Shown in pieces: positions 37,701 through 50,252 of a stretch of DNA of 64,000 nucleotides (within the stretch, counting starts at the first letter, position 1; each line of letters starts with the position of its first letter). This DNA comes from Numida meleagris (Eukaryota; Chordata; Aves; Galliformes; Numididae), in contig NC_034414.1 in NCBI RefSeq assembly GCF_002078875.1, positions 22,498,616 to 22,562,615 of the forward strand, written 5' to 3'. The notes under the pieces were generated by a model. The model ran no database searches. It was given only the letters and a program-made list of their open reading frames with translations, and was not told where the DNA came from. Position numbers and translations under genes: made by a program.

Positions 37701-38496
37701 CCTCAGTGGGGAGAGGTTTGATTCCCCACACTCCCTGTGTGTCTGCAAGCATAATTTTACATAATTTATGTTCCAATGCACAGTGCTGTCATTTGCCACC
37801 TTGACTTCTAGCATGCTCAGCACAGCTCAGTCAGCTGAAGGATTTCTTTTTGCCATCAGAGGGAGAGGAAACAGCCTCTGCATGCTTTCTCTGTGGAGAC
37901 CTCTGGAAAGCAGCATCTGTTGGGCACAGTGTCCATAAGGGACTAATCTGCAGTGCTGGCTGCTGGGGCTTCAACTTCTTACGTGCTTCAGTATGTTCAA
38001 AAGAGCAAGATCTTTCCAGTTATTTGATCCCATCCCATCCGAGCACATAAATGTACGTTTGCAGCTGGAATTTCCCAAGTCTGGAGCACCTGATGGTCAC
38101 GCTGCAGAGGGCTGCTTGTCTCTGCTTTTGAGGCAATCCCATAAATAACAGCCTCCTTACCAAAGGATAAATCTGCATGCTTCAGGCTCTTCTGGTTCCC
38201 CATAAGCTGTGCTCTGTCAGCTCCAAATACTCTTTGAACGCTATTTTCTTCAAAGCTCCTTTTTGAACAGAGTGATTTGGAAAGCAGGGGAAATTACTGT
38301 GGAACAATTTTTTCCCTCTCTCATTTTGGTTGAGAAGGTTTGTAATTCAAAATGTTTTGACCAGCTTTGTTTTTAGAAAAGTCACCAAATACAGATGTGT
38401 TCTCTCTAGCATGGGAACGGTAAAAGGATGCATTGCTTTGACAGCAGTCTGCTTGCTGATTGCTGCATGTACCAAGTGTCAGGATGAAAATGATGG
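34777..38496. other. Unique intronic DNA
   Basis: No gene is recognised. Several frames of 60 to 140 codons occur on both strands, including 37,342-37,764 on the + strand. None shows a domain, a conserved motif or a convincing splice context. Confidence 0.55.
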
Positions 38497-38555
38497 CCTT
38501 AGAATGTAAATCCACTGAGGCAGGAAGTCTGCTTTCCTTTGCTTTTTTACAGTGC
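38497..38555 (+). repeat. Possible L2-like LINE 3' fragment
   Basis: The words 'ccttagaatgtaaatccactg' and 'gaggcaggaagtctgctttcc' resemble the L2 3' end (agaatgtaagctcc..tgagggcaggga). Only about 60 bp can be followed, so chance is a real alternative. Confidence 0.35.
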
Positions 38556-41500
38556 GTCATGCGTGCATTGTCTGTGATAAGCCTGAATATTGAGGGACTT
38601 ACACTGGCAGAGAGAGCAGGTCCATGCCAGCCAGTCTGGGGCAGGAGCGCTCCTGGTTGTTTGGCACAGTTTGAGCCAGCAGCACACGGTTTGCCTGAGC
38701 TCCTTCATCTTTTCTTCATGGTTACTTTGAGCCCTAGGAAGAGGCGCTCCTTTCTTCAGAACTTCTGTGACATGGGTATTTTTTAGTTTAAAACCTGGAC
38801 AATGGAAGATTTGAGCTGTAGTGTTTTGGTTTGGTTTTAGTTCTGAGGAGAGCTTTTGGCTAAAAATATCTAAAAATAGCTAAGCTTATGGCCGGGGAAA
38901 AAAACCAACACATTATCACCGAAACAAGCAAATAATCTCTCCTCCTTTTTCCAGCTCTTTGTTTTGAAGAGGATGAAGTGTGACAGGGCTTTGACTTTGT
39001 TCAACATGGGTGCACCCAGAAGGGGACAGATCCTCGCAAAGCCTTGCTCCCTACCTCGGTACACCGGGATGTTTCCAGCCCAGCTGGGTCCTGTTTATGG
39101 CACCAGTGCTGTCTGCCTCAAGTCAGAGACAGCAGTGATATGCAGTCTGCCACCTGAGGAAGTGACCACCATTAGGAAATCCTAATTTCCACCTCTCAGC
39201 TAGATCTCATTGTGGACTTGTTTGAAAGGCTGCCTGCTGCAGTTCATATCCCCAGGGTCTGACTGGAGCCGGATGCAGAAAGATTAGGGATTCTGCCTAA
39301 TCCAGCTAGAAACTCTGACAGTACCCAGCAGAAATGAGTCCGTGGCTGCTTTGCAGGCTGTTCCTGGCTTCATGCAGGGATTTGTCCTCGGCAACTGCCA
39401 TTCAGTAGATAGCTGCAAGTCTGACTTAGTTCAATGAACAGCTTTGTGTTTCATGGGTATTTGGGGTCTCATTTATTATCAGCTGTGCTTCATTTTGGAA
39501 ACATGATTGAATCCCAGGAAAATAAGGTTCTGTTTCCACTGGGTAGGAGAGATTTGTAACCATACATGTGGTGGCAGGTGGTTTCTGGCAGCATAGTTTT
39601 CCTTCACATGTTTATGATTTTGACCAGGTTTATGGCTGCTCTTTGTAAAATCCTCTTCTCATTATGCTAACGCACTTCAGAATTTCAGGCTCTGTCACCT
39701 TTTCTTATTATCTCATATTTCTTTTTCTCCCCTGCCACCTCCTGTGGTCTCTACTCTGTGCAGAATGAGCCTGGTTGCAGTTGCCTGCGCCAGGTTGCTG
39801 CAGGTTACCAATGCAAAACCTGATTTGCAGAATAGCCTGGAGGGGAACAAGCTGTACCAGGAAGGTGGTGGGGATGTTTTTGGGCACCCAACAAGGTGAT
39901 GGTTTCTGCTCCCACCTTGCTGTGGTATGTAAAGAGATTTTATGCTTCTTTGGTTGATGGAAGAGGTTGCAGCTCTGAGAGTTTCCTGCCTTGGGCAGAA
40001 CAGGCTGTGCTTGCAGGTTTGTTGGGTGCCGTTTTGGTTTTTTTTTCCAGAAGGGAAAACAGGAGAGAGAAAGCACTTACCTTTTGTTAAGAATGCAAAA
40101 TTTAGAGTTTGCTCTTCGGTCTTGTGATGAGGATTTTGTGAGGTTAGAGGCATTTGGGTGCCTATCGATGCCTGGAAATATGGTGTTTTGTTCTAAAGAC
40201 AATGAGGATAAAAGGCAGTACTTAGAAATAAATCTTGGAGACCTGAATTTCTTAAGGGAAACAAATTACTCTCTCGCTTGCTTTCTTCCTCCGCTCATCC
40301 TGTTTCTGCTGGACTAAGGAGACAAATTAAATTGAGACTAGACCTCTAGAGTTGCAATGTAAGGAAATGAGAAGACCCTCTTTGATCCCAAATGCTTAAT
40401 CAAGAAACGTTTGCTGGCAGCGCCAAATGGGATTTATTTGTCAAGTCCTAGACAGAGGCCAGCGGGGCCTGGAAGCAAACAAAAGGAGGAGGTGCAGCAC
40501 CACGAACTTGGATTCAGCATATTCACTGTTAATCTTCTTTTGCCTACATAAAGTGAAGGTTATTAACCTGACTGCAAAAGGACCTACTGGGGAGTTAAGT
40601 GTCACGTGGAGGGGATTATTACATTTTGAAAAGAATTTGTGCTGCTGACTGTAACATAATAAATGTATTAGGTGCCTCTTTAGATCTTCCCTAAGTGGCA
40701 AAGAGGCATTGATCACCCTGTGTGATGGGGGCTGGGGAGCTTGGTTTTGATGTTTTAATACTGACTCAGAAATGAGAGCTTGGAGTTGTTAATGAAAGGA
40801 GAACTTGCATTTTATTATTACTCATTTTTCTGCCTTGAAGAGACCAAGAGGGAGTTGGTGCGTGGAGGGGTGAGAAAGAAATCGTTAGCATCTCCAGATT
40901 TGCACTGCAGATTAGGGTGGGGGAGTGAGGCTGGTGGTTTTTAAGCCTCTCGCGTATTTTCCAGGTGAACTCTTTAACTTGATCCATCCTTTTACTTTTT
41001 TTTCCTACCAAAAGGCTTTCCACTCGAGGGTTTAGAAGGTCTTAGAGTTGAGCAGAAAGCAGAAGCTGATTTATTGCACTAGTATCCTTAGCAGGCATTT
41101 TGGCCAATGCTGTATGAAAGTTATTCTAAAGTCAATCAATTTATTCCTTCCATTTTCCATTTGAAGAGATGTGAGTTCTCATACCTCTGCTCCACTTGCT
41201 CTTGCTCATTTCGTAGCACTTCACAGCGTTCTCGGTGTAAGAATGACTCGCTGATTGTCTCCAAATGAATGCCTAGCTCAGGAGGCTGGAGGGGCAAGTG
41301 CAACATTATTTCCTAATTATAATTTACCTCAGTCTTCATATTTTGTTTCTCCTGCCATTCAGTATGTAACAGGAAAGCCTTACTGCGGTTGTCAAGAGCA
41401 GAGGGCAGATCTGAACGAGGCTGTGCTGTGTCAAGGCAAGAAAGGTGGTAGATGCTGTGGTACGGCACAGAGCGAGGGCTGGGAGAGACCTGTGAGGTGT

Positions 41501-42959
41501 TTGCAGACGCATCTTTAGTGGAGACACAAAGCAGAGATCCTGGCTGCTTATGAACACTAAGGATCTCCTAACACGTGTTGCAGCAGCAAGCGCCTCGGCC
41601 AGAGCATCCGAGGTAATTAGTCAGTCTGCCTGCATTCCTCCTTCAGCCTCAATTAATTATGTGCTCTCTTTAACTTCTTGTCAGAACCGTTCTGAAGCGG
41701 TGTTACATGATGTTAACCAGCTGCTACCTGCTGCTTCCATCGATACCTTATAAATACTGTACAAGGGACTTGAAAGGCCAGCCTCACGCTTGTGAGAGCA
41801 AGCGCTACTCCTGCTGCTCTTCTGCCTCCTCGAGCACTTGGTCTAAGGAAGGAACGACAAGATGCTGTCTGTGCTGGTAGCTAATACAACAGATATAGAA
41901 GGCAAATGCCTTAGTACATTTTGAGGGGAAAGCTGCTGCTTCTGGTGTTTATCAACTGAAATACAAACACGGGTCAGCAATGAGAAATGCAGGTGGTTTC
42001 AGCAAAAAGAGCTGTACTGGAATGCACACAGCAGTAGCAGCTCCTTGGGCAGGGCTTACAGCAAAAGAAGGCTGTATCTTTTATTAGGCCTGTTGGTACT
42101 GCTGAGGGAGGTGACCTTTTAAACACGCAAGTGTCGTTTCTCATGTCTGAAATAGAAGCATCAGCCTTCAAAAACTAAATAAATACATGTTGAGAACACT
42201 CCTCTGAGTTTAGAAAAGTTATGTTAATGACTTCGACCATCTGTTAGAGAAACTGTAGTTGTGAAGCTGGGATGAGTTAGGGTATGTTAGTGGAGAAGAG
42301 GTAATAAAGTTGTTTGTCTCTTAGGGATGGCGTCCAGTGGCCGTTGTAAAGGTCTTTGGGGACCAAGTTTTAATTGCTTGCTTTTTACCAGTTACTTTTT
42401 GAAAGTTAGATTTAAAGGAAAAAGAAAAAGTTTCCTGGAAGGCCCGGAAACAGTGGTGTACTGGCTCAGCACCCTCTCCACCTGGCAGCTGTACCAGAGC
42501 CACTTCCAGATTGTCAAACCCTGCACTTAATGTGTAGTATATTTGTGATCAGTCTCCTGTCCTTTGCAATTACCTTCCCTCAGTCTCTGAATTGCGAAGA
42601 CATTAGCCTTGTCTGAGTGCTTCCTTATTCCACACAGCTGTGCTAACGCAAGTTGTAATTTACCTTCATTACAACATCTACTGCCTGGTGATCTCATGTG
42701 GGCCAGAAGAGATGCAGTCGCAGGGAAAAGCAGCATTCAGCAAAAAGTAACCTACTTCCTGAAGTTGTTCAAGAACCTGGGTTCTTGGAGAATCCAGCTC
42801 TGTTAAGGAATGTGTAGTGTTGTGTTTTTCAGTTGGAAAGTAGTGACAAATCAGGTACTTTGAATTTTTAAGGGCTATAAGAGTTTTGCTGCACTGAGTT
42901 AAGATACCATTGCTATTCTGCAGAATGAAATTATTTCTTGGTATGACCATCCACGAGAA
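38556..42959. other. Unique intronic DNA
   Basis: No gene is recognised. A T-run followed by CAG near 40,040-40,050 looks like an acceptor, but no downstream donor frames a plausible exon. The overlapping frames on both strands at 39,700-40,320 have no recognisable domain. Confidence 0.55.
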
Positions 42960-43800
42960 TGAAAGCAAATGATGACATTATTTCATTAAAGTATGGCTTC
43001 ATTGACACAAGATTTTGCTCAGACTTGGTGAGAGCAAATCAGACCACTTAGCCTTCAAGTTGTGTCATCTTGCCTCCATCACTCACTAATTGTTTACACC
43101 TTAGGGATCAGCAGAAACAGCTGAAAATATTAATGCAACTGATTGGTTACAGGATATAATACATGAAAAAATATTCCTTTTCAACCCCTGGCATATTTAC
43201 TTCTGCATTTTCCTGATGAATCATAAATGTTCTTGTGATAGCTACATGAACAATTTGTAGCAATTGTAAAATAAAATTTTCTATGTAAGTTATTCTGTTG
43301 ACAAATTGTCTACAAATAGCTTATTGAGTTCTCAATTGCATGAGTTATTTGAAATTATTCATAGATTGTTACTTGTTTTGCCAGTTGTTTACAAGCAGCT
43401 CCTTTTTAGTATTCAGTATTCGAGTGTTCAGCTTCCAGCTGCACAATTCAGTTTGGATTTTGACATAGGGGTCACAGAATACTATTTCTTCTCCTTGACT
43501 AAATGCATATAATCCATAGGATCTGGCTTCTTGCACGATTATTTGCATTGAATGACAAAATTCTTATTCTGCAGCTTATCTTCAACACTTGTTTAAAAAG
43601 AATTGTTTCAGTTTCCACTGATCATCGTGTTTAGAAGGGTATTTATGGAAATACTCATACACAGTGGATATTGCCACACATGAGCAAACTTGCTGTAAAG
43701 CTTCTGCTGTTCATTCATCTGCATTTTTATGAATTTAACAGTTTGGCCATCTTCTTACTATTATTATTAATTTTATAATACTTGTTTTTCCTGTGTGTGA
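42960..43800. other. AT-rich block
   Basis: This stretch is clearly more AT-rich than its flanks, with many ATTT, AATAAA-like and TTATTATTAAT words. It has almost no CpG and no gene. AT-rich intronic blocks of this kind can act as matrix-attachment or replication-related DNA, but that is inference only. Confidence 0.5.
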
Positions 43801-45561
43801 AAAAAAACAACTATATGAACAGGGTCCACCTATGTATTGTTAACAGTTGTAAGCATTTCCTGTGGAAACTGCCTATAGTGACCTCCACTGTCAGTGCTGG
43901 CTGCGTTGTTCCAGCTGATTTTAAAAGACTTTTCTTCTCCTGTGTCCTTAGAACCCTTCAGTTCTGTCTAAAGCTGCAGTTCTGTGAACATAAAACCAAT
44001 AAGTATGTAAACTCCTGTTCTGTAACTGGACAAGGAGGAGCCATTCATGGAGTAATAGCCTCGCACCCTCCTAGCTTTGTCCCTAGGCTGCTGCCTCTCT
44101 GCCCCTTCCTCCTTTTGCTGTCCCCATCTACCCCTCTCTCCAGGGAGAGAGGATCAAAGATTGTGTTTGGAGACGGTTCAGCCCAAGGACTGTGCTGCAA
44201 AGCTATGCAGAAGGACGTGTTTGAAATTCTTTCACACATTTCTAAAGTAGCAGTGAGAAACATGCACTCTTGCTGCTCAGATATAAGGGAAAATTGCCCT
44301 TGAAGAACTGAGGTGTCCAAAATATAAAACTTTGTTTCTGTTTCTTATTACATTTTTTGGATCATTTTGAAAACGTCTCTCTTTCCTTGCATATTCAGAT
44401 CACCAAAATGTGAGGCAGTATGTATCTGCCCTCTTTGTTTTGCGTTTGCTGCATTTTCCTACACCTTTCTTTGCTCCCTGGAGCTCAGGATTGTGTTTAT
44501 TGCAAGTGAAGGTTTCGTGTCTGCATAGAAGAGCTCCTTGTCAGGCTTTTGAATCTTCTGGTTGCAGGACTCTGGAAACAGCTATACAGTGAGAGGGGCC
44601 CTGTTGAGCTCTGAGCACAGAGGGATGCTGTTGGATCTTGTGGCTCCTTTTAGTGAGGGCTTTCTTATCGTGTCGATTGACGGTTGCTTTGGCAGAATAG
44701 AACTTGGTGAGGAGATGACACCATTTCATTTTTCATTGCTTGGGGGAAATGCCTGATGCTTTGCCAAAAGGGATTGAGGCTGTGTAAGTGTTGAGGAACC
44801 TCTCAAAGGCTGAAACCAGTCATTACTACCAAGTAAAGGGGGGAGATTTCACAGCCTCTGAAGGCTTCACCCTTTCTCCCAGTTCCTGGGCTCACTCCCC
44901 ATGTGCCAGAAGACATTTCTCAGCTGCTGGAAATTATTTAGTTCTGGTCCTGGCTTGAGCTGTCTTCAAACTGCTGTATCTTGCTGACTGGTAGACAGAT
45001 GACTGAAGTAATCATGGTCATAAGCAGCAGCATTTGCCAGGTGGTCCTAAAAGGAACAAAGGTTTCCTCTCAGAGGAACTCTTCTCAGTTTACTGCAGCT
45101 AGAAACTGCTTTCTGAAAGCCTCTAAACACCTCCGTCCTAAACACAGTATGGCTGTAGGAAGCAGGGAGCGCTCTCTTAGCAGCTAGGTCATCACAGTGC
45201 TGGGAGCTGTTTTGTGTTCTAAGGAGTCCTAACAAATAATTCAGCAGAGGGGTTTTGTGCAGTTGATGCTTCTGTCATGGAGTGGTTTGCAGAGTGCAGT
45301 CCCTGCCTTATTAGCCTGCATGCTGCCCACTGAAGACCACTGTGGAACTGCGCACTCAGAAGCTAAGTGCTTGTAAAAGCTCCTGTGGTTGATTGCAAGG
45401 CCAACGGGCTCATTTGCTTCACACCCTTTCTTAGTCTTTTACAACTAGTGTCGGTCTCTCTATTTTTTTCTCTGTCTGTCTATGTCAGTGTTTCTAGTCT
45501 GGTGCAAAATGCTGAAGTACAAAGTGCCACTTATTGAAATGTTGAAAAAAGCTGAAGTTGA
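43801..45561. other. Unique intronic DNA
   Basis: A 173-codon + frame at 43,782-44,303 is the longest plus-strand open frame in the window but has no recognisable domain. It is interpreted as chance. A C/T-rich stretch lies at 44,080-44,150. Confidence 0.5.
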
Positions 45562-45563
45562 AA

Positions 45564-45594
<31 letters not shown>
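45562..45594 (+). repeat. AATAAA followed by A23: possible retrocopy tail
   Basis: A consensus poly(A) signal (45,562-45,567) is followed within five bases by an uninterrupted A23 (45,572-45,594). This arrangement can mark the 3' end of a processed retrocopy, but the spacing is shorter than the usual 10 to 30 bases. No gene is recognised upstream and no target-site duplication is obvious. Processed pseudogenes are uncommon in birds, so a simple poly(A) expansion is at least as likely. Confidence 0.5.
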
Positions 45595-48500
45595 GGTCAG
45601 GCAAAGGTGAGCCCACGTTCATTTTCAAGAAGTACCTTAGCAAGCAGCTCAGTAATAGAAAAAACACAGTGCAAGTCCTGGCTGGGAGGAATAGCCCTTG
45701 CAATAACCTAAGAGTACTTGTAGTCTTGTTGTCAGGAGCAGAGCTCAGAGTCAGAACCTCTCCGTATTGCCCAGGCTGATACAAAGCAACATTTTGGCTT
45801 CCACAGTTAATCATGTGTCCAGGCTCTAAGAATAACACAGACCATAGAATCAGTATATGTTTTATTTTGGAAACCCTTTTAAGATTGTGGGATAAATTGG
45901 CAAGGCAGAAGTCCCACCTTTCCAGTGATGTCTTACGTTTTGGGAGTGCCTGAGGTTTTTAGGCTCCATGCTTTCAGAAGGCCAGGTTTTTAGAAACTGC
46001 TGGGCGTTTCTTGTCTGAAGATCCTTAGATAGACAGCTTAAGATGTCTTTATAGATGGAGTTCCCTAAACTCTGACCTCTTCCATAGCTTAGAGTGAAGC
46101 TTTCCCACATCCATCTCTTTGAGGTCTGGTTGTGCTCCTGTTGCAGACACAAGGACATTTGTCCTTGTCCTTGTCCCAGTGGAGCTGTAGTTTGCTCGAC
46201 CGTCCTTCCCATTGTGTTCAGCAGGCTCAGAAGTGCTCCTCTGCTAACTGCCTAACAGACCCCTCCAAAAAAGAGTATTCTCTGACAATTTAGTGCTGAT
46301 GTGCTGAGTGAACCCAAGAGCTCTCTTTCTGCAGCTTTCAGGGGAGTGGCTTCCTATTTCTCAAGTTTTTGGGGATCCTTTGGGAGCTGGATTTATTCAC
46401 TACTGTTGCAAAACCTGAAGAGTATTTTGTTCCTCCTGTGCCCTGTAACAACAATTGTCCCTCAGCTAAGCTGCCCACCCAGCTCCATGCTCGTGACTTC
46501 CATTATGCATCCTGATTTTGATTACTGGCTGATTAAAGCTCTTGAGTGAGAGGACAGAAGATAATGGCAGTGGGATAGACTAGGGAAAAATGATGTTGAA
46601 AAACACTTGCAGATAAGGAACGTGCTCTAGAAATGAAAGCTGGCAGGAGTCCTCAAGAGCATCATCATGAGAAAACACCAGCCAGAAATAAAGAACAGCC
46701 TTCTCCCTACTCGGTCATTTCTGATGCACTCTTACTTTGCCATGCAGTATAAAATGGCTTTAAGGTGCTTGTACAGCTTAGCTGTGGAAAAAACTACCTC
46801 ATCTCTGTATTTTTACCACATGTTGGAAATGCTAATACTAGTAGTTTTTTGAAAAGTTTTGACCATTTTTACATTGCATTCCAGAAAATGTCTATTAGAT
46901 CTGCTCTTTCCTGACATGTTGGTGGTCAGAATTTTTCCCTCTTTCTTCCCTTTCTTTCAGGGATTGGAAAGTAGAAAGAAAAACAAGTCTTTTAAAATAT
47001 CATAATTTTCTATTTGTGTTTTCTGAGAGGAGAAGAAGAAAAGAATGAATACATCCCTTTGCCCGTGTTATCATGGAGTTTCTCCTTTGCTGCTGCTTGT
47101 CTCACTAACCCTGTGTATTCTCCATTCCTTGCAGTGGCTTTGTGCTGAACAGGCACCTTTTTCTCCTTCAGGCAGAGTAAACGCTTCTTAGGCCTTTAAG
47201 ATGTATACTGTTAAGGGTATTTACATTCTGGCATTTGATTCTTGGTTCTTGAAATTCCAGTAGGTACTTCTTTAGGGCCCAGCTCTTTGTTGTCTGCAGT
47301 TTCCTCCCACGGACAAGCCTATTCCTCAATGATAGTGTGATTTCTGACCAGGGCAGTTAAATGATACTTCTGTGTGCACTGTCTTTGCTGGCTTGCATGT
47401 TCCTTGTAACACAAAGTTAACTTTTATTGTGGTTTGTTTGGATATACGCATGGGTAGAGCCTCCTGAAGTGCAGTGAAGAAGGCAGTGTAGGACAGCAGA
47501 AAGCTGGGTGCTGTGTGATGGTCAGGGTGATGGTCATGTGGGGGAGGAGGCCCAGTCTGCTTGGTGGAGAAGGAAAACAATGTGAGTGTAGAGAAAGGCT
47601 TCCTCTGTGCCTTGAAAAGTCATCTTCCTTTCCTTTTTATGCTTGTCAGTCTGATTTCATGATCACAAGATTCATCACCCTTTAGGGCTGAAAGCTGCGA
47701 GACCTGTGCTAGGTGCTTGGGGCATGATAAAAATGCCAAAATGTGATATGATGGCTTTGTTACTGTGGTCAGAAGGATTTAAACTGAGTTGCAGGCACTG
47801 GAATGGAATATTACAAGCTTTTACTCTTCATTTCAAGAGGATAATAGAACTGCATTGCATATCCTTTTCCATGGCTGCCCATGGCTTTCTCTGTGGCCTT
47901 TACCATTTGATTATTGGTTTTTGTGTACTTTTTCCTCTTGAAATACTATCGCTAAGTCCTTCAAAATTATTATGTCTTTGAAGAAAAACAATCAGGACTT
48001 AAGAGGCATTTTTGGGGGGCGATGGGAATCTGGAGTTTGTTTAAAGAAAGGGGATCTGGAGAAGATAAAGCAGAGAACTCAGCTATGCAGAACTGATGAT
48101 GCATTCCAAAAGATAATTGAAGAGTTATACCGCTCTGCAGAGTGCTCTGTTCTATATTATTATTCTTTTGAAGCACCAGAATCGTACACACCTATATTAT
48201 ATATAAACCTGTGGGAACCAGCAGCCCGTGGCCCTCTCTTGGAGTGAACAAATGACACTAATTCCCTGAGCAGGAATCCAAGCCTTTCCAAATGAACATC
48301 TCTACCGCCACATGCTTGAACTGCTTGTAGGAGACACACACAGGGCAAAGTGTCTGAGGCGCGTGCTTTCTTTCCACCCTTGGATGCTTTCATAATTCTG
48401 GGAACATCCTGCTCAGAGGTGTCAGTGTGTCTGCTCAGGTGGATCTGAGGAAAGAAGTATGAGAGACAGATGAGAGCCTTAGAAAAATACTGATAGAAAA

Positions 48501-49633
48501 CAGCTGGATTACCAGAGCAATGGAGTTACAGATCCGAGCGTGACAGCACAAGTGCTGTGCTGCTGTATCCCAGAGAGCAGCCTGCCCTCTAGTTAAGTGA
48601 GGACGATGCAGCAGTGATGGCAAACCTGAAATAACAGTTCAGACTGACAGAAAGCCTTATTTCTGTAACCTGACAAACAAGCTAAATGTTTATGTACTAC
48701 AAGCGCTTCAAATCCTTATTAAGAGAAGTAAAAAGAATAGAAATGCAAATGTTTTTGTTAGGCAACTTGCTTCCTTGGAGTAGGTAATTCAATCCTATTG
48801 CTCAGGAAGTGCCATTGGTTTCTTTTTCCATTAGGTTTAGGGCACAGAGGGCATTTGGATTAATGAGAGGCAGAGATGGTGGGAAAATACTGTTATCTGT
48901 ACCCTTTGCTAAGCCTGGGTAATTAGTGAAACCTTTGCAAGCAGTAACTTTCATTTCAATGTAATTGCTAAATAATTATCTCATCTGGTAGGGTATCATC
49001 TGTGTTGATTAATGACATACAAGTAATATACAAAACATCTGCTTCAGAAGTGTATGAGCTAGCATGGTTCCATCTGAGTTGGTCAGCTGAATGCCCCACA
49101 ACTAGGTGTATTAAAAATCTGTGTGAAACAGTGCATAGCAGTGTTTACTGTTCATTTTAAGGGGGGAAAATTGGCCTCTTTGGGGCAGTTTTTGGGCACT
49201 GCTGAGAATTTGTTGTCCTCGTTTGTGTCAGAATCCGTAAACTTAGCCTCTGGAAATGAGAATCAAGTGAGTAGGCTGCGGACCTTTGTTTTTTAGGGAT
49301 GAACTTTAGAAGCTGTAACAAAAAAAAAACCAAAACCAATAACATCAACAAAAAAACTTTCAGAGAAAGAAATGAGAACAGGAAAGGAAGAAACAGTGAT
49401 CTCCATACTAAAGACTGAAGATGTTCCCTTCACAGTTCTGCCACTGGTTTCCTCCAGTACTTCTTTGGATTTCTGCTTGCCATCTGCAGCGTGGGAAATG
49501 TTAGTATTTCCTGCTTTTTGTCTTTTTAGGCAGCAAGCTCTTTGGGCAGAGCCTCCTGGGATGCTTGTGTCACCGATAGTAACTTGAAGGCAGGAAGGTG
49601 TCTGGAGGCATGGTTTTGGAAAAGTGGCCAGTC
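45595..49633. other. Unique intronic DNA
   Basis: No gene is recognised. There is a 12-bp tandem duplication (gtgatggtcagg/gtgatggtcatg) at 47,515-47,538. A homeodomain-site-rich, AT-rich stretch lies at 48,920-49,025 (TAATTA-, ATTAAT- and TAATGA-type words). A weak ancient-LINE-like word occurs at 49,528. Confidence 0.55.
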
Positions 49634-49677
49634 ATTTCCTTTTCTTTTTCTTTTTCCCCCCCCTTTTTTTTTTCTCT
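49634..49677 (+). repeat. Pure pyrimidine tract
   Basis: About 44 bases are C or T only, built of CTTTT/CTTTTT units, then C8 and T10. Long homopurine-homopyrimidine tracts can adopt triplex DNA and often slip. It is followed by 'ctctaaagaaac', with no AG acceptor directly at its end. Confidence 0.8.
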
Positions 49678-50225
49678 AAAGAAACTCCTTTACCTTAGTA
49701 ACCAGGGAAGTTAATGCATTTCTGAATTTTAACTGTTAGTAGCTTGGTGTGAGTGTCAGTGGGCTCTATGGGTTCCTCCTGGCAGTCATCCCCTGATGCA
49801 GTGGCACTGCAAATGTATCACTGTTTGTTCTGTGTTGGTGCTGTTCAGTAGGGCAAGCTGTGGTCTGAAGCTGGAGCTGCATCTGCTGCTCTGGGAACGC
49901 CAAGCCTTGCATCTGATCTGGAATGCCAATGAGCCTATATAAAGCTGTTAATGTCTGCGTGAGGTTTTTCAGTCCTCATTACCAACCTAATAGAAAGATA
50001 ATTCCTCAGCTGCTGTTCCAACCTGTGGGATTTTACCCACTTAATTAATTGTCTTTCTTGCTAAAAAAGATCTTGTTTTAATGCACGAGGAGCTGTGCTC
50101 GACTTGCTTTTGAGGGACTTCTCGTATCTGTATCAAAGGCAGAGAGGCCTGGAGGCCGGCCTGTGAGCGCCGGGGGGGAGCGAGGCCCAAAGACCCACTC
50201 CCCTCTCTTGGCACCTCTCTGCACT
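49678..50225. other. Unique intronic DNA
   Basis: No gene is recognised. A small GC-rich patch at 50,145-50,195 (gaggcctggaggccggcctg, then a G7 run) is too short for a CpG island. Confidence 0.55.
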
Positions 50226-50252
50226 GACAAGCTTGCACTGTGCAAGCTTGTC
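50226..50252. repeat. 27-bp palindrome
   Basis: gacaagcttgcac (50,226-50,238) and gtgcaagcttgtc (50,240-50,252) are perfect reverse complements around a single central T. A 13-bp perfect arm is rare by chance in a window this size. It sits just downstream of the small GC-rich patch. It could form a cruciform or bind a dimeric factor, but no known site is recognised. Confidence 0.92.

Noticed and set aside
43782..44303. 173-codon + open frame
   Set aside because: No domain, cysteine-rich random-looking composition, and it runs from an AT-rich into a C/T-rich stretch without change in codon behaviour.
45840..45860. 'ccatagaatcagtatatg' resembling an antisense CR1 start
   Set aside because: The following bases do not continue into the CR1 'ggttggaaaagac' block.
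50145..50195. GC-rich patch as a second CpG island
   Set aside because: About 50 bp long with few CpG. Far below the size of an island.
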